This document shows positions 1-8,249 of a stretch of DNA of 64,000 nucleotides, piece by piece. The position numbers and the translations under genes are program-made. The stretch lies in assembly GCF_004211145.1 (NCBI RefSeq), contig NZ_SEBS01000001.1, positions 1 to 64,000 of the forward strand, given 5' to 3'. Numbering within the stretch: the stretch's first letter is position 1; the number at the start of each line of letters is the position of its first letter. Under the pieces are notes generated by a model, which had not been told where the DNA came from, ran no database searches, and was given only the letters and a program-made list of their open reading frames with translations. The DNA comes from Flavobacterium sp. GTDB lineage: Bacteria > Bacteroidota > Bacteroidia > Flavobacteriales > Flavobacteriaceae.

Positions 1-275
1 GGATAATTGACAATTAGATTCTTCTGATTTTTTTAATTGATAATGGATAATGGACAATTGACAATTGGATTCTTCTCTTGCGAGAAACTTTTCGTTCTAT
101 AATTAGCAATTGTCAATTATCAATTGTCCATTACTGATTGATGACTGAAACCCAAATTTTATAAATCGCCCTGAAATCGATTAATTCTCATTGCGCATCA
201 TACCTGAAAATCGACTCATTCGAACCGAGGTAACAATTGTCAATTATCCATTATCAATTGTCAATTGTCAATTAA
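1..275. repeat. AT-rich heptamer microrepeat arrays, inverted pair plus a third array
   Basis: This stretch has no gene. It is built from degenerate 7-bp units of the TAATGGA / CAATTGA type. One array at about 34-68 reads in one direction, its reverse complement sits at about 100-133, and a third lies at about 231-275. The first two could pair as a long hairpin. The third array runs into the 3' end of the efflux adaptor on the minus strand, so that gene's last codons and its stop lie inside the repeat. Function is unknown. Confidence 0.8.
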
Positions 276-1505
276 CCCAAGCTCATCAACATCTTTATAA
301 TCGGCGTACGATGAAACGATCACTTTCTCGCCTGCTTTCAATCCGTCGAGGACTTCGTAATATTCTGGATTCTCGCGTCCGATTTTGATTTTGCGGCGTT
401 CGGCTTTGTTCCCGTCAACCACAAAAATCCATTTGCCGCCCGTGTCCTGGAAAAACTGTCCTTTGTTAATCACGAGCTGTTTTTCTTTGGCCGATAAAAT
501 TAATCGCACACCGAAACTCAAACCTTGCTGCAACATCAATTCCTGTTTTTGAACGAATGCGAGCTCGACCTGGAAACGCCCGCCTTTTACTTCGGGGAGC
601 ACTTTGATTACGGTAACGTCGAGCGATTTTCCTTTATATTCGATGTTTCCTTTTTGCCCGACGGCGACTTTCTCGAGATAGAATTCATCGACGTCGGCGA
701 CCAATTTGTAGCCTTTGTGCAAATCGATTTTCCCGATGCTTTCTCCGGCCTGGTAGGTTTTCCCGATGATCGGTTCGAAAGAGGTCAACGTTCCCGATTC
801 GGTCGCGGTAATCAGGAAATTTTTCTTGTTGTCACGCAGGATATCCAAACTTTTTTCCATCGTCGCGATCGAACGGTCAATTTGGGCGATCTGGATGCGA
901 TTACTGTGCTTCTCGCGGTTGACACTTTCTTTGATCTGGTTGCGACGCTCGGTTTGGTAGCGGAAATTCTCCTCGAACGAATTCCAGTCGTTTTTCGAGA
1001 TCACGTCTTTCTCGAACAGCTTTTTATTGAGTTCGTACAAGCGTTTCGCGTCGTTGAAATCGTGTTCGATGCTCGCCAGATCCTTGATCAATCCCAATTC
1101 CTGGTTTCGGATATTCAATTTGCCCGAATTCAAATTGTTCATCTGTTCGATGATTGCGGTTTCCTGCGTCATATAATTCAGTTCCGAATTCGGGTTGTAC
1201 ATCTTAACGAGCGCCTGGCCTTTCTCAACGTGTGTTCCGTTTTCGGCAAAAATTTCCTGTACCGATCCGCCTTCGACGATATTGACGAACATCGTGTGCA
1301 ACGGTTCGACTCTGGCTTCGAACGTCAGGAAATCTTCGAAATATTCGTTCGATACGGTTTTGATCATGACTTCAGACGCGTTTACATCGAGCGAACGTTT
1401 GTTCGAAAACGATAGATACGCCATGAGCGAAAACGCCAAAAAAATTACGCCTGCAATGGTCGCTACCTTAAATTTTTTACTTTTACGAGTAATGACAGTA
1501 TCCAT
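261..1505 (-). CDS. HlyD/RND-type efflux periplasmic adaptor subunit
   Basis: Membrane-fusion (adaptor) protein of a tripartite efflux system, about 414 aa from the chosen ATG at 1505. It has a short cytoplasmic N-terminus, one membrane anchor at roughly residues 13-32, a biotinyl-lipoyl-like half (VNIVEGGSVQEIF, about residue 73), a long coiled-coil hairpin rich in E/K/N in the middle, then the second lipoyl half and beta-barrel domains. The open frame extends upstream to 1553 through a TTG, but that part overlaps a sigma-54-like promoter element. The inner-membrane pump and outer-membrane channel should lie further left, outside the window. It is divergent from a sigma-54 activator and kinase, which probably control it. 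The substrate cannot be told from the sequence. The last codons and stop are supplied by a microrepeat. Confidence 0.85.
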   Translation of the reverse strand: MDTVITRKSKKFKVATIAGVIFLAFSLMAYLSFSNKRSLDVNASEVMIKTVSNEYFEDFLTFEARVEPLHTMFVNIVEGGSVQEIFAENGTHVEKGQALVKMYNPNSELNYMTQETAIIEQMNNLNSGKLNIRNQELGLIKDLASIEHDFNDAKRLYELNKKLFEKDVISKNDWNSFEENFRYQTERRNQIKESVNREKHSNRIQIAQIDRSIATMEKSLDILRDNKKNFLITATESGTLTSFEPIIGKTYQAGESIGKIDLHKGYKLVADVDEFYLEKVAVGQKGNIEYKGKSLDVTVIKVLPEVKGGRFQVELAFVQKQELMLQQGLSFGVRLILSAKEKQLVINKGQFFQDTGGKWIFVVDGNKAERRKIKIGRENPEYYEVLDGLKAGEKVIVSSYADYKDVDELGLIDN

Positions 1506-1532
1506 CTTTTTAATTGTTTTCGCATAGCCTTT

Positions 1533-1547
1533 TGGCATTATCGTGCC
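1533..1547 (-). promoter_or_regulatory. sigma-54-like -24/-12 element upstream of the efflux adaptor
   Basis: On the minus strand the sequence TGGCACGATAATGCC resembles the sigma-54 promoter TGGCACG-N4-TTGC. Its GG-to-GC spacing is one base short (9 instead of 10), which weakens the call. It lies about 28 bp upstream of the adaptor ATG and on the other side faces a sigma-54 activator gene, which makes sense of the position. Confidence 0.35.
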
Positions 1548-1611
1548 ACGCAATTATAAACGCTTAATAAGTTGATTGTCAGTTATTTATTTTTATTACT
1601 ATTATTTATTG

Positions 1612-1648
1612 TGTCCGAAATCGGACAGTGATCGTTCACTATCGGACA
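1612..1648. promoter_or_regulatory. palindromic operator candidate between efflux gene and sigma-54 activator
   Basis: A perfect 16-bp inverted repeat, TGTCCGAAATCGGACA (1612-1627), is followed by a second CGGACA half-site exactly 21 bp further on (1643-1648) with a degenerate left half. Two sites two helical turns apart in a divergent intergenic region fit an upstream activating sequence for the adjacent NtrC-type regulator. The regulator assignment is inference from position. Confidence 0.55.
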
Positions 1649-1659
1649 ACCGAACCAAC

Positions 1660-3018
1660 ATGAGGAAAAAACAGGCCACGATTATTGTCACCGACGACCA
1701 GGAAGAAATTCTTTTTGCTGCGAAAATGGTGCTCAAAAAACACTTTGAGACGATTTTTACGACGAGCAATCCGCGTACTTTATATCAGCTTCTGGCCGAA
1801 AACCAAGCCGACGCTGTTTTGCTCGACATGAATTACCGGATCGGGTTCGAAGATGGGCGCGAAGGCATCCATTGGCTGCGCGAGATCACGACTTTATATC
1901 CGAACACGTGCGTGATTTTGATGACGGCTTTCGGGAAGATTGAAACCGCCGTCGAAGGCATAAAAATCGGTGCGTTCGATTATATGATGAAACCTTGGGA
2001 AAACCAGAAGTTGCTCGACGTGGTTGAAAAAGCGGTGTCCGAAAGCCGACGCCGACAAAAGAAACCCATCGAATTCTCAGGCGAAAAATCGTATTTCATC
2101 GGAACGTCACCCAAAATAAAACAAGCGTATTCCATTGCCGATAAAGTCGCCAAAACCGACGCGAACGTTTTGCTTTTGGGCGAAAACGGAACCGGAAAAT
2201 ACGTGTTCGCCGAATACATCCACACGAATTCCAACCGAAAAGCGATGCCATTCGTTCACGTTGATTTAGGCTCTCTGAGCGACAATTTGTTCGAGAGCGA
2301 ACTTTTCGGTTATGCGAAAGGCGCGTTCACCGACGCGAAATCGGATACGGCCGGACGATTCGAAACCGCTCAAGGCGGAACGATTTTCCTCGATGAAATA
2401 GGGAATGTGCCGCTGCATCTGCAGTCGAAATTGTTGTCGGTGCTGCAAACGAAAACCGTGGTTAGATTGGGCGAGAGCAAACCCCGGGCGCTCGACGTTC
2501 GGATTATCGCGGCGACGAACATCGACATCGCGCAAGAAGTGAAAAAGAAAAACTTCCGCGAGGATTTGTTTTACCGAATTAATACGATGGAAATCACGTT
2601 GCCGCCGTTGCGCGAACGGAAAGCCGATATTTTGCCGCTCGCCGAATTCCTGTTATCGGACAAGGCCGAGAAATACAACATCCGAAATCTTGAATTCGCG
2701 ACTGAGAATCTGAATTGGCTTGAGAATTATCCGTGGCCCGGGAATATCCGCGAGATGGAGAATAAGATCGAACGCGCCGTGATCTTGAACGAGGACGGGA
2801 AAATTTCAGTCACCGATCTCGATATTTTCGATTACACGCCCGAGGTGAAACTCGAGGACGATTCGCCTTTGAGCGACATGGAAAAACACGCGATCGAGAA
2901 GGCGCTCGTCAAACATTCGGGTAATATTTCAAAGACGTCGGAAGAACTCGGACTGTCGCGCGCTGCGTTGTACCGACGCATGGAAAAGTACAGCATCGCG
3001 AACAAAAACGGTAACTGA
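1660..3018 (+). CDS. NtrC-family sigma-54-dependent response regulator
   Basis: 452 aa from ATG 1660; the longer frame from 1576 would begin with implausible tyrosine-rich sequence covering the operator. Receiver domain at about 1-120 with acidic pocket (TDD), phospho-acceptor Asp in VLLDMNY and the Lys in MMKPW. The AAA+ domain follows with Walker A GENGTGK, the sigma-54 contact loop as GAFTDA rather than the classical GAFTGA, and Walker B FLDEIG. A Fis-type helix-turn-helix lies at the C-terminus (NISKTSEELGLSRAALYRR). It should activate RpoN-dependent promoters when phosphorylated by the kinase encoded immediately downstream (TGATG overlap). The divergent HlyD adaptor is the likely target, and rpoN itself lies in this window at 56.4 kb. 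Confidence 0.9.
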   Translation: MRKKQATIIVTDDQEEILFAAKMVLKKHFETIFTTSNPRTLYQLLAENQADAVLLDMNYRIGFEDGREGIHWLREITTLYPNTCVILMTAFGKIETAVEGIKIGAFDYMMKPWENQKLLDVVEKAVSESRRRQKKPIEFSGEKSYFIGTSPKIKQAYSIADKVAKTDANVLLLGENGTGKYVFAEYIHTNSNRKAMPFVHVDLGSLSDNLFESELFGYAKGAFTDAKSDTAGRFETAQGGTIFLDEIGNVPLHLQSKLLSVLQTKTVVRLGESKPRALDVRIIAATNIDIAQEVKKKNFREDLFYRINTMEITLPPLRERKADILPLAEFLLSDKAEKYNIRNLEFATENLNWLENYPWPGNIREMENKIERAVILNEDGKISVTDLDIFDYTPEVKLEDDSPLSDMEKHAIEKALVKHSGNISKTSEELGLSRAALYRRMEKYSIANKNGN

Positions 3019-4337
3019 TGCGATTTCACACGGCACTTTTCATACGGATTTTCTTTATCATCGCTTTGCTCGGCCTGGGCGCGTTCCTGGTTTTCGGGAA
3101 AATGCCGTACAATGCTTTTTTCGCGATTTTCCTCAGTGGATTATTCCTGTGCGAGTTGTACTTTTTCACGAGAAACCGCACGTTGATTTACGACAAGACG
3201 ATCCTGTCGATCCTGCACGAGGATTTTTCGTCGGAATTGCCCGAGAATTACAAGTCCGGAAATTACGCAAACCTGTATCAACTCTACCAAACCACGCGCA
3301 CGCGACAGTTCGAGATGTCATCGCGCGAATTGGTTTTCACGTCTATTTTGGACAACGTCGATACCGCGATCCTGATCCTGAAAAAGGACGGGAAAGGTCG
3401 TAGTATTTTCATGATGAACGACTATTTTTCAAAGTTGTTTGGCGTTCCGAAGTTTCGGAATTGGCAGCACTTGCGCGAGAAAATTCCATCGTTCGCGAGC
3501 CTTTTGGAAGATGGCGATTTTGCTGAAATGAAGTCGTCGGCTGAAATCCGATTGGACGAAGGCGAACTTCAAACGTTTTCGATCCAAACGTCGATTACCC
3601 AATCGTTCGACGATAATTATTACGTGGTGTTGCTCGACAGCATCCAAAAAGTCATCGAGAAAAAGGAGAAACAGGCTTGGGTGAATCTGATGAACGTGAT
3701 CTCGCACGAACTCATGAATTCGTTGACTCCGATCCAATCGCTTTCGCAGAGTTTGAACGATATCGTGCAACAGGAAACGCCCGATGCCGATGACCTGAAC
3801 GACATTCGCGAAGGTTTGTCGACGATCTTGAACCGAAGCAACCACTTGCAGTTTTTCGTGGAAAACTACCGCAAACTCACCATGTTGCCGACGCCTCAAA
3901 AATCGCCGGTCAACCTCAACCAATTGCTTCGGGAATGCTTGCATTTCATGAGCCCGATGTTGAAACAGGACGGGATTTCAGTTCAGAACGATGTGAATAT
4001 CATGAATTCGGTTTTAGTCGATTTCCGTCAGATGGAACAGGTTTTCATCAATTTGTTGACCAATAGCATTTTGGCACTGAAAGACAAGGCTGAAAAGGAA
4101 ATTTTCCTGACGTCTTGGAGTGAAAGCAACCGACTTTTCATCTCGATTTCAGACACGGGCAAAGGAATCGAAAAAGAAATTCGCGACAAGATCTTCCTGC
4201 CGTTTTTTACGACTCGCAAAGACGGAGCGGGAATCGGGTTGACGCTTTCGAAAAACATCATCGAAGCGCACGGTGGCTATTTGAGTTATGCGCCTCGCGA
4301 TGGGAAAACGGAATTTGTGGTTTGTTTGCTTGTTTAA
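3018..4337 (+). CDS. sensor histidine kinase partnering the sigma-54 regulator
   Basis: 439 aa. Two N-terminal membrane helices (about 7-25 and 31-50) with almost no periplasmic loop, so the stimulus may be sensed in or below the membrane. A PAS-like region follows (SILDNVDTAILILKKDG), then a dimerisation/phosphoacceptor helix with the H-box VISHELMNSLTP, and an ATPase domain with N-box NLLTNSILALK, G1 DTGKGIEKE, F-box FLPFFTTR and G2 GAGIGLTLS. All catalytic boxes are intact. The ATG overlaps the stop of the regulator, indicating translational coupling. Resembles NtrB-like kinases linked to efflux systems in Bacteroidetes; the signal is unknown. Confidence 0.9.
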   Translation: MRFHTALFIRIFFIIALLGLGAFLVFGKMPYNAFFAIFLSGLFLCELYFFTRNRTLIYDKTILSILHEDFSSELPENYKSGNYANLYQLYQTTRTRQFEMSSRELVFTSILDNVDTAILILKKDGKGRSIFMMNDYFSKLFGVPKFRNWQHLREKIPSFASLLEDGDFAEMKSSAEIRLDEGELQTFSIQTSITQSFDDNYYVVLLDSIQKVIEKKEKQAWVNLMNVISHELMNSLTPIQSLSQSLNDIVQQETPDADDLNDIREGLSTILNRSNHLQFFVENYRKLTMLPTPQKSPVNLNQLLRECLHFMSPMLKQDGISVQNDVNIMNSVLVDFRQMEQVFINLLTNSILALKDKAEKEIFLTSWSESNRLFISISDTGKGIEKEIRDKIFLPFFTTRKDGAGIGLTLSKNIIEAHGGYLSYAPRDGKTEFVVCLLV

Positions 4338-4414
4338 TTTTGTCTGTTTCTCCGTTTTAAAGTTTAGCGTTCACGCTACTTCGCACCAACCCGAAATGCT
4401 AAGCTCGAAACAGA

Positions 4415-5311
4415 TCAATTCACGAACTGGTTTCGGTATTCATTCGGCGTGAAGCCGGTTTCTTTTTTGAACAACCTCGAAAAGTACGGCGGATTCTCAA
4501 AACCTAGTGAATACGCGGTTTCAGCGATCGTGATGGCTGAGGATTGCAAAATGTTTTTGGCTTCGGACACTAAAAAGATGTGAATGAGTTCGAGTGCGGT
4601 TTTTCCGGTTTCCTGCCGCAACAAATCGGTTAGGTAACGCGGGGAAACGTTGAGTTTGTCGGCCATCGTCTTTACGCTCGGCAGTCCGTCGAGTTTGAGT
4701 TGGCCTGATTCGAAATACGTCTGCAACATCGCATTGAATCTGGAGACCGTCGCGCCTGAAAGTTCGGATCTGTTCAAGAATTGCCGCTTGTAGAATCGCT
4801 GGGAATATTTAAGGATCGAATCGATGTGCGTCAAAATGATGTCGCGGCTGTATTCGTCCTGATTGTTCAGGTATTCGGTTTCGATTTTGTGGTAAAGTTC
4901 CCAGATGAGTTCTTCCTCCTTGGGCGACAAATGCAGTGCCTCATTGGCCTCGTAGTCGAAATAGCCGTATTTTTTGATCTCGTGATGCAACGCGTGCCCG
5001 TTCAAGTAATCCTGATGGATGAACATCAGGAAACCTCTTTCCTCGAGTTCGATGTCTTTGATTTCGATTATCTGGTTGGGTTTGAAGAACGATAGCGAAC
5101 CGTTCTCGTGATCATACTTTGTTCGGCCGTAACCGATAAATCCCGATTTCAGTTTCTTGAATCCGATGACATAAAAATCGCCCGTGAACGCGCCTTCCAC
5201 GACACTGCAAACGTCCTGATGTTCACAGAAAACGAGTCCGAGCAATGGATTTTCGGGCAACGTGAAACCCGAAGCGCGATGTACGTCCGAGATTGTCTTA
5301 TAATGTTTCAT
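4415..5311 (-). CDS. AraC-family transcriptional regulator
   Basis: 298 aa. The N-terminal half (about 1-180) looks like a cupin-type ligand or effector domain. The C-terminal 100 residues hold the two AraC helix-turn-helix units: one around VKTMADKLNVSPRYLTDLLR and the second around ITIAETAYSLGFENPPYFS, ending in the usual FKKETGFTPNEYR. It lies downstream of and codirectional with the SDR gene, separated by a strong hairpin, and may regulate that oxidoreductase, as is frequent for AraC/SDR pairs. Effector unknown. Confidence 0.9.
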   Translation of the reverse strand: MKHYKTISDVHRASGFTLPENPLLGLVFCEHQDVCSVVEGAFTGDFYVIGFKKLKSGFIGYGRTKYDHENGSLSFFKPNQIIEIKDIELEERGFLMFIHQDYLNGHALHHEIKKYGYFDYEANEALHLSPKEEELIWELYHKIETEYLNNQDEYSRDIILTHIDSILKYSQRFYKRQFLNRSELSGATVSRFNAMLQTYFESGQLKLDGLPSVKTMADKLNVSPRYLTDLLRQETGKTALELIHIFLVSEAKNILQSSAITIAETAYSLGFENPPYFSRLFKKETGFTPNEYRNQFVN

Positions 5312-5326
5312 GATCTCAAATTAAAA

Positions 5327-5360
5327 ACGGCAGCGGGACGTAACGCCACGCTGCCGTAAA
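5327..5360 (-). terminator. rho-independent terminator after the SDR gene
   Basis: Perfect 8-bp stem CGGCAGCG / CGCTGCCG with a 13-nt loop, followed on the minus strand by a T5 run. It sits between the SDR stop and the AraC start, so it ends SDR transcription and partly uncouples the two genes. Confidence 0.75.
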
Positions 5361-5379
5361 GTTAGTGAATGATACGGAT

Positions 5380-6201
5380 TTACGCTCCGTGCGCGGCGAC
5401 GGCGACGTCATTCCAGGTTTGCCAAGTGTCGAGACGTTCCTCGTAAACTTGTTTCGCCCACGGCAACGTGTGTTTCCCGAGGAAGAGTCGCAACGGCGGA
5501 TTCTTTGAATCGATGAGTTTCAAGACCGCTGCCGACGTCGCTTCAGGATCGCCGAAAAGGCCTTCCTGCGCATTGGCTTCGTTGAATGAGTTTCGGACAT
5601 CGTCGTACACACTCATGTGTTGGGTGTGGTTTGAACTCGGGCCGGCCCAATCCGTGCTGAAACCGTTCGGTTCGATCATGGAAACGTTGATTCCGAATCC
5701 TTTTACTTCCTGTTGCAACGTTTCGCTGATGCCTTCGACGGCGAATTTCGAAGCGTTGTAAATGCCCAATAATGGCAATGTTACGACTCCCAGGATGCTT
5801 GAAACCTGGACGATGTGCCCGTGTCCTTGCTCGCGGAAAATCGGCAATGCGGCTTGCGTTACCCAAAGAAGACCGAATACGTTGGTTTCGAATTGCGCGC
5901 GCGCTTCAGCCTCAGATGTTTCTTCGATGGTTCCGAACAGCCCGAAACCTGCGTTGTTGATCACGACATCGAGCGAACCGAAATGGTCTTTCGCTTTTTG
6001 GACGGCCGCAAAACTTTCAGCTCTGTTGTTGACGTCGAGTTTGATCGGCAAGACTGAATCGCCATAGGTTTTGACGAGATCCTGCAAATCGTCGAGATTT
6101 CTTGCTGTGGCGGCAACTTTATCGCCGCGTTTCAGGAATGCCTCGGCCCATAATTTTCCGAAACCTCTTGATGCTCCTGTTATGAGAAGTGTTTTTGACA
6201 T
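5380..6201 (-). CDS. short-chain dehydrogenase/reductase (SDR)
   Basis: 273 aa, classical SDR length. Rossmann glycine motif TGASRGFG at residues 8-15, NNAG motif (VVINNAGFGLFG), and the catalytic YxxxK as YNASK, with the Ser in QVSSILG. It is a cytosolic NAD(P)(H)-dependent oxidoreductase; the substrate cannot be deduced. Followed by a strong terminator and then an AraC regulator. A TAACTTTG -7 box lies just upstream on the minus strand, so it is probably transcribed alone. Confidence 0.9.
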   Translation of the reverse strand: MSKTLLITGASRGFGKLWAEAFLKRGDKVAATARNLDDLQDLVKTYGDSVLPIKLDVNNRAESFAAVQKAKDHFGSLDVVINNAGFGLFGTIEETSEAEARAQFETNVFGLLWVTQAALPIFREQGHGHIVQVSSILGVVTLPLLGIYNASKFAVEGISETLQQEVKGFGINVSMIEPNGFSTDWAGPSSNHTQHMSVYDDVRNSFNEANAQEGLFGDPEATSAAVLKLIDSKNPPLRLFLGKHTLPWAKQVYEERLDTWQTWNDVAVAAHGA

Positions 6202-6226
6202 GACTTTGTGTTTTAAAATTATAGGA

Positions 6227-6234
6227 CAAAGTTA
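6227..6234 (-). promoter_or_regulatory. -7 promoter box for the SDR gene
   Basis: TAACTTTG on the minus strand, about 26 bp upstream of the SDR ATG, matches the Bacteroidetes TAnnTTTG -7 consensus. Confidence 0.5.
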
Positions 6235-6362
6235 TGTTCGGAGCTTTCGTCGGGACGTATACAAAAACGCGGATTGGTGATACAAAACAACGAGGGTTTG
6301 GCTGCGCCGTTTAGAGTTTAGGGTTTCACGTTACCGAAAACGTAAACCGGAACTCGAAACAA

Positions 6363-6686
6363 CTATTGTATTTCGGGAGCCCAGAAGTGCTTCTCAAAAT
6401 CAACCACCTTATTGTCGCGAACTTCTACGCCTTCGCTTTCCAATAATTGCTGCATGAGATTCGTGCCTTCAAAATGGTGTTTTCCCGTGAGCAATCCGGC
6501 GCGGTTTACGACGCGATGTGCCGGAACATCGTCGCGTCCGCCGCAAGCATTCATTGCCCAGCCGACCATTCGTGCCGATCGTGCCGAACCGATCGTCTTT
6601 GCGATGGCGCCGTATGACGTGACTTTTCCGTACGGGATTTGGCGTGCGATGTCGTAGACGCGTTCGAAGAAATTCTCGTCCTTCAC
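6363..6686 (-). CDS. alkyltransferase-like (ATL) DNA-repair protein, MGMT family
   Basis: Small protein of the O6-alkylguanine DNA alkyltransferase fold. The family hallmarks are present (IPYGKVTSYGAIA, GSARSARMVGWAMNAC, HRVVNRAG), but the active-site PCHR is PAHR (residues 55-58), so the acceptor cysteine is missing. Such ATL proteins bind O6-alkylguanine without repairing it and flag lesions for nucleotide-excision repair. The chosen start is GTG 6686, which overlaps the stop of the lysE-like gene by four bases (GTGA), giving 107 aa. An in-frame ATG at 6713 lies inside the upstream gene and is less likely. Last gene of a trmB-lysE-ATL operon. Confidence 0.85.
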   Translation of the reverse strand: MKDENFFERVYDIARQIPYGKVTSYGAIAKTIGSARSARMVGWAMNACGGRDDVPAHRVVNRAGLLTGKHHFEGTNLMQQLLESEGVEVRDNKVVDFEKHFWAPEIQ

Positions 6687-7318
6687 TGGTAATAATATTG
6701 GATGACGTTGCACAGCGTGACGAATGCGATCAACGCGGTCACCGACCCGATTATGTAGTTCATGTTTTTGGTGATCGAGCCCGTCTTGTGTTCCATTTTT
6801 CTAAAGAAGGTCACGAAACAGTAGAATCCGAACATGGTCCCGAGTAGAATTCCGAATACGAAAGCGAGAATGAACGGTTTGTCGAACGAGAAAACTTTGT
6901 AGGAAGCGAGCGTCAGGCTGAGGAAAACGTAAAATGGAATTGTCAGGAAATTAAGCGCCGACAACAACATTCCCATGAAGAACCGACTGCGTTTGCTGTG
7001 CAGTTTCAGCGCGCTTTTTTTCGGGACCGACGCTTTTGCGAAGAAGAAAAAATAAATGGTCAAGCCCGTGAAGATCGCGAGTCCTGTCTCTCTCAACAGG
7101 ATAATAATTTCAGGATGGCGATCGAGGAATTCGGCGAAAACTATGGCCAGAAAACTTTGGAACGCCAATATGATCGCGGCTCCGAGCGCAAATACAAACG
7201 CCCGTGTCTTGCCTTCGTTGCGACTGATTTTTGCGGCCGTCATGTTCAGCAAACCCGGCGGAATTATCCCGACCGTTGAGGCGAAAAAGCCCATGAACAT
7301 CGACAGCGCATATTGCAT
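6683..7318 (-). CDS. LysE/RhtB-family transporter
   Basis: 211 aa integral membrane protein with about six hydrophobic segments and the family N-terminal signature (GFFASTVGIIPPGLLNMTAAKISRNEG in part). LysE-type proteins export amino acids or related small molecules across the inner membrane. Here the substrate is unknown and the flavobacterial subgroup is not well characterised. The ATG follows the trmB stop by one base and its stop overlaps the next gene's GTG, so the three genes form a tight operon. Confidence 0.8.
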   Translation of the reverse strand: MQYALSMFMGFFASTVGIIPPGLLNMTAAKISRNEGKTRAFVFALGAAIILAFQSFLAIVFAEFLDRHPEIIILLRETGLAIFTGLTIYFFFFAKASVPKKSALKLHSKRSRFFMGMLLSALNFLTIPFYVFLSLTLASYKVFSFDKPFILAFVFGILLGTMFGFYCFVTFFRKMEHKTGSITKNMNYIIGSVTALIAFVTLCNVIQYYYQ

Positions 7319-7319
7319 C

Positions 7320-7994
7320 CTACTTTATTTTGAATCGAATATACGTAATTGGCTTGTCCTGTTCCAAATAAAATTGTTCGTAAAACGTCTGGATTCCAGT
7401 TACTTCCTCAGGCGCGCCTTCGTTCGTGTAGATATTGTGGTTCGCATACAGGACTTCGTGGCCTTGCCCGTGAAGCAGGCCGAGCGTGTAGCCGTGCATG
7501 AATTCGGAGTCGGTTTTGAGATGCACGATTCCGTCAGCCGAAAGGATTTTCCTGTAACGCGCCAGGAATTCCATGTTGGTCATTCTATGTTTGGTGCGCT
7601 TGTATTTGATTTGCGGATCGGGAAACGTGATCCAGATTTCGCTGACTTCGCCCTCGGCAAACAGTTTGTCGATGAGTTCGATCTGGGTTCGAAGAAATGC
7701 CACGTTTTCAATTCCGTTTTCGACGGCTGTTTTCGCGCCTCTCCAAAATCGCGCGCCTTTGATGTCGATTCCGATGAAATTCTTTTCAGGAAATTTTTGG
7801 GAAAGCGCGACTGAGTATTCGCCTTTTCCGCAGCCGAGTTCGAGTACGATCGGGTGGTCGTTTTTGAAATATTCCTGATTCCATTTGCCTTTGAGTGCAA
7901 ATTCGTCATTCAATATCGTGTCTCTTTCGGGTTGGATCACGTTTCCGAAGGTTTCGTTTTCGCGGAATCGTCTCAGTTTGTTCTTGCTTCCCAT
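7320..7994 (-). CDS. trmB: tRNA (guanine-N7-)-methyltransferase
   Basis: 224 aa from ATG 7994 (the frame opens at 8015 but MGSKNKLRRF is the conserved start). SAM-binding motif VLELGCGKGEYS near residue 55-70, followed by NFIGIDIKGARFW and the TrmB signature ITFPDPQIKYKRTKHRM. It methylates N7 of G46 in the tRNA variable loop. A TACTTTTG -7 box lies about 20 bp upstream on the minus strand. First gene of a three-gene operon with a LysE-type transporter and an ATL protein; no functional link between them is obvious. Confidence 0.95.
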   Translation of the reverse strand: MGSKNKLRRFRENETFGNVIQPERDTILNDEFALKGKWNQEYFKNDHPIVLELGCGKGEYSVALSQKFPEKNFIGIDIKGARFWRGAKTAVENGIENVAFLRTQIELIDKLFAEGEVSEIWITFPDPQIKYKRTKHRMTNMEFLARYRKILSADGIVHLKTDSEFMHGYTLGLLHGQGHEVLYANHNIYTNEGAPEEVTGIQTFYEQFYLEQDKPITYIRFKIK

Positions 7995-8013
7995 GGTTTT
8001 GCGATTAAGGCGC

Positions 8014-8021
8014 ACAAAAGT
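8014..8021 (-). promoter_or_regulatory. -7 promoter box for the trmB operon
   Basis: TACTTTTG on the minus strand, 20 bp upstream of the trmB ATG, fits the Bacteroidetes TAnnTTTG pattern. Confidence 0.45.
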
Positions 8022-8089
8022 AGGGTAATTTTAGTAAGCATAAAAGTCTGGGATAAATTGGTTTTGTTGGGAAGCCGATTGAAATCAGG

Positions 8090-8102
8090 ACCCTGACAGG
8101 GT
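8090..8102. repeat. short palindrome ACCCTGACAGGGT
   Basis: A 13-bp near-perfect palindrome between the divergent trmB and glycosyltransferase genes. It resembles the ACCTAACAGGTT hairpin element at 63.4 kb and may be a single-arm relic of the same intergenic family. Confidence 0.4.
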
Positions 8103-8249
8103 AAAATAAAAATTTATTGAAACGCACGTTACATTTTTTATGTCAAAAACGTTAAATTCTACCCACGTCACACTCTCTTAATATTTTAGCAAACCTTACA
8201 AAATATACCACATCCAAAATCTTTCTATCTTGCCGCGAAATCTACGGCA

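Noticed and set aside
525-1415. 296-aa ORF on the plus strand opposite the efflux adaptor
   Set aside because: Antisense shadow of the HlyD-type gene; rich in Phe/Arg/Asp from reverse-reading TTC/GAA codons, with no domain.
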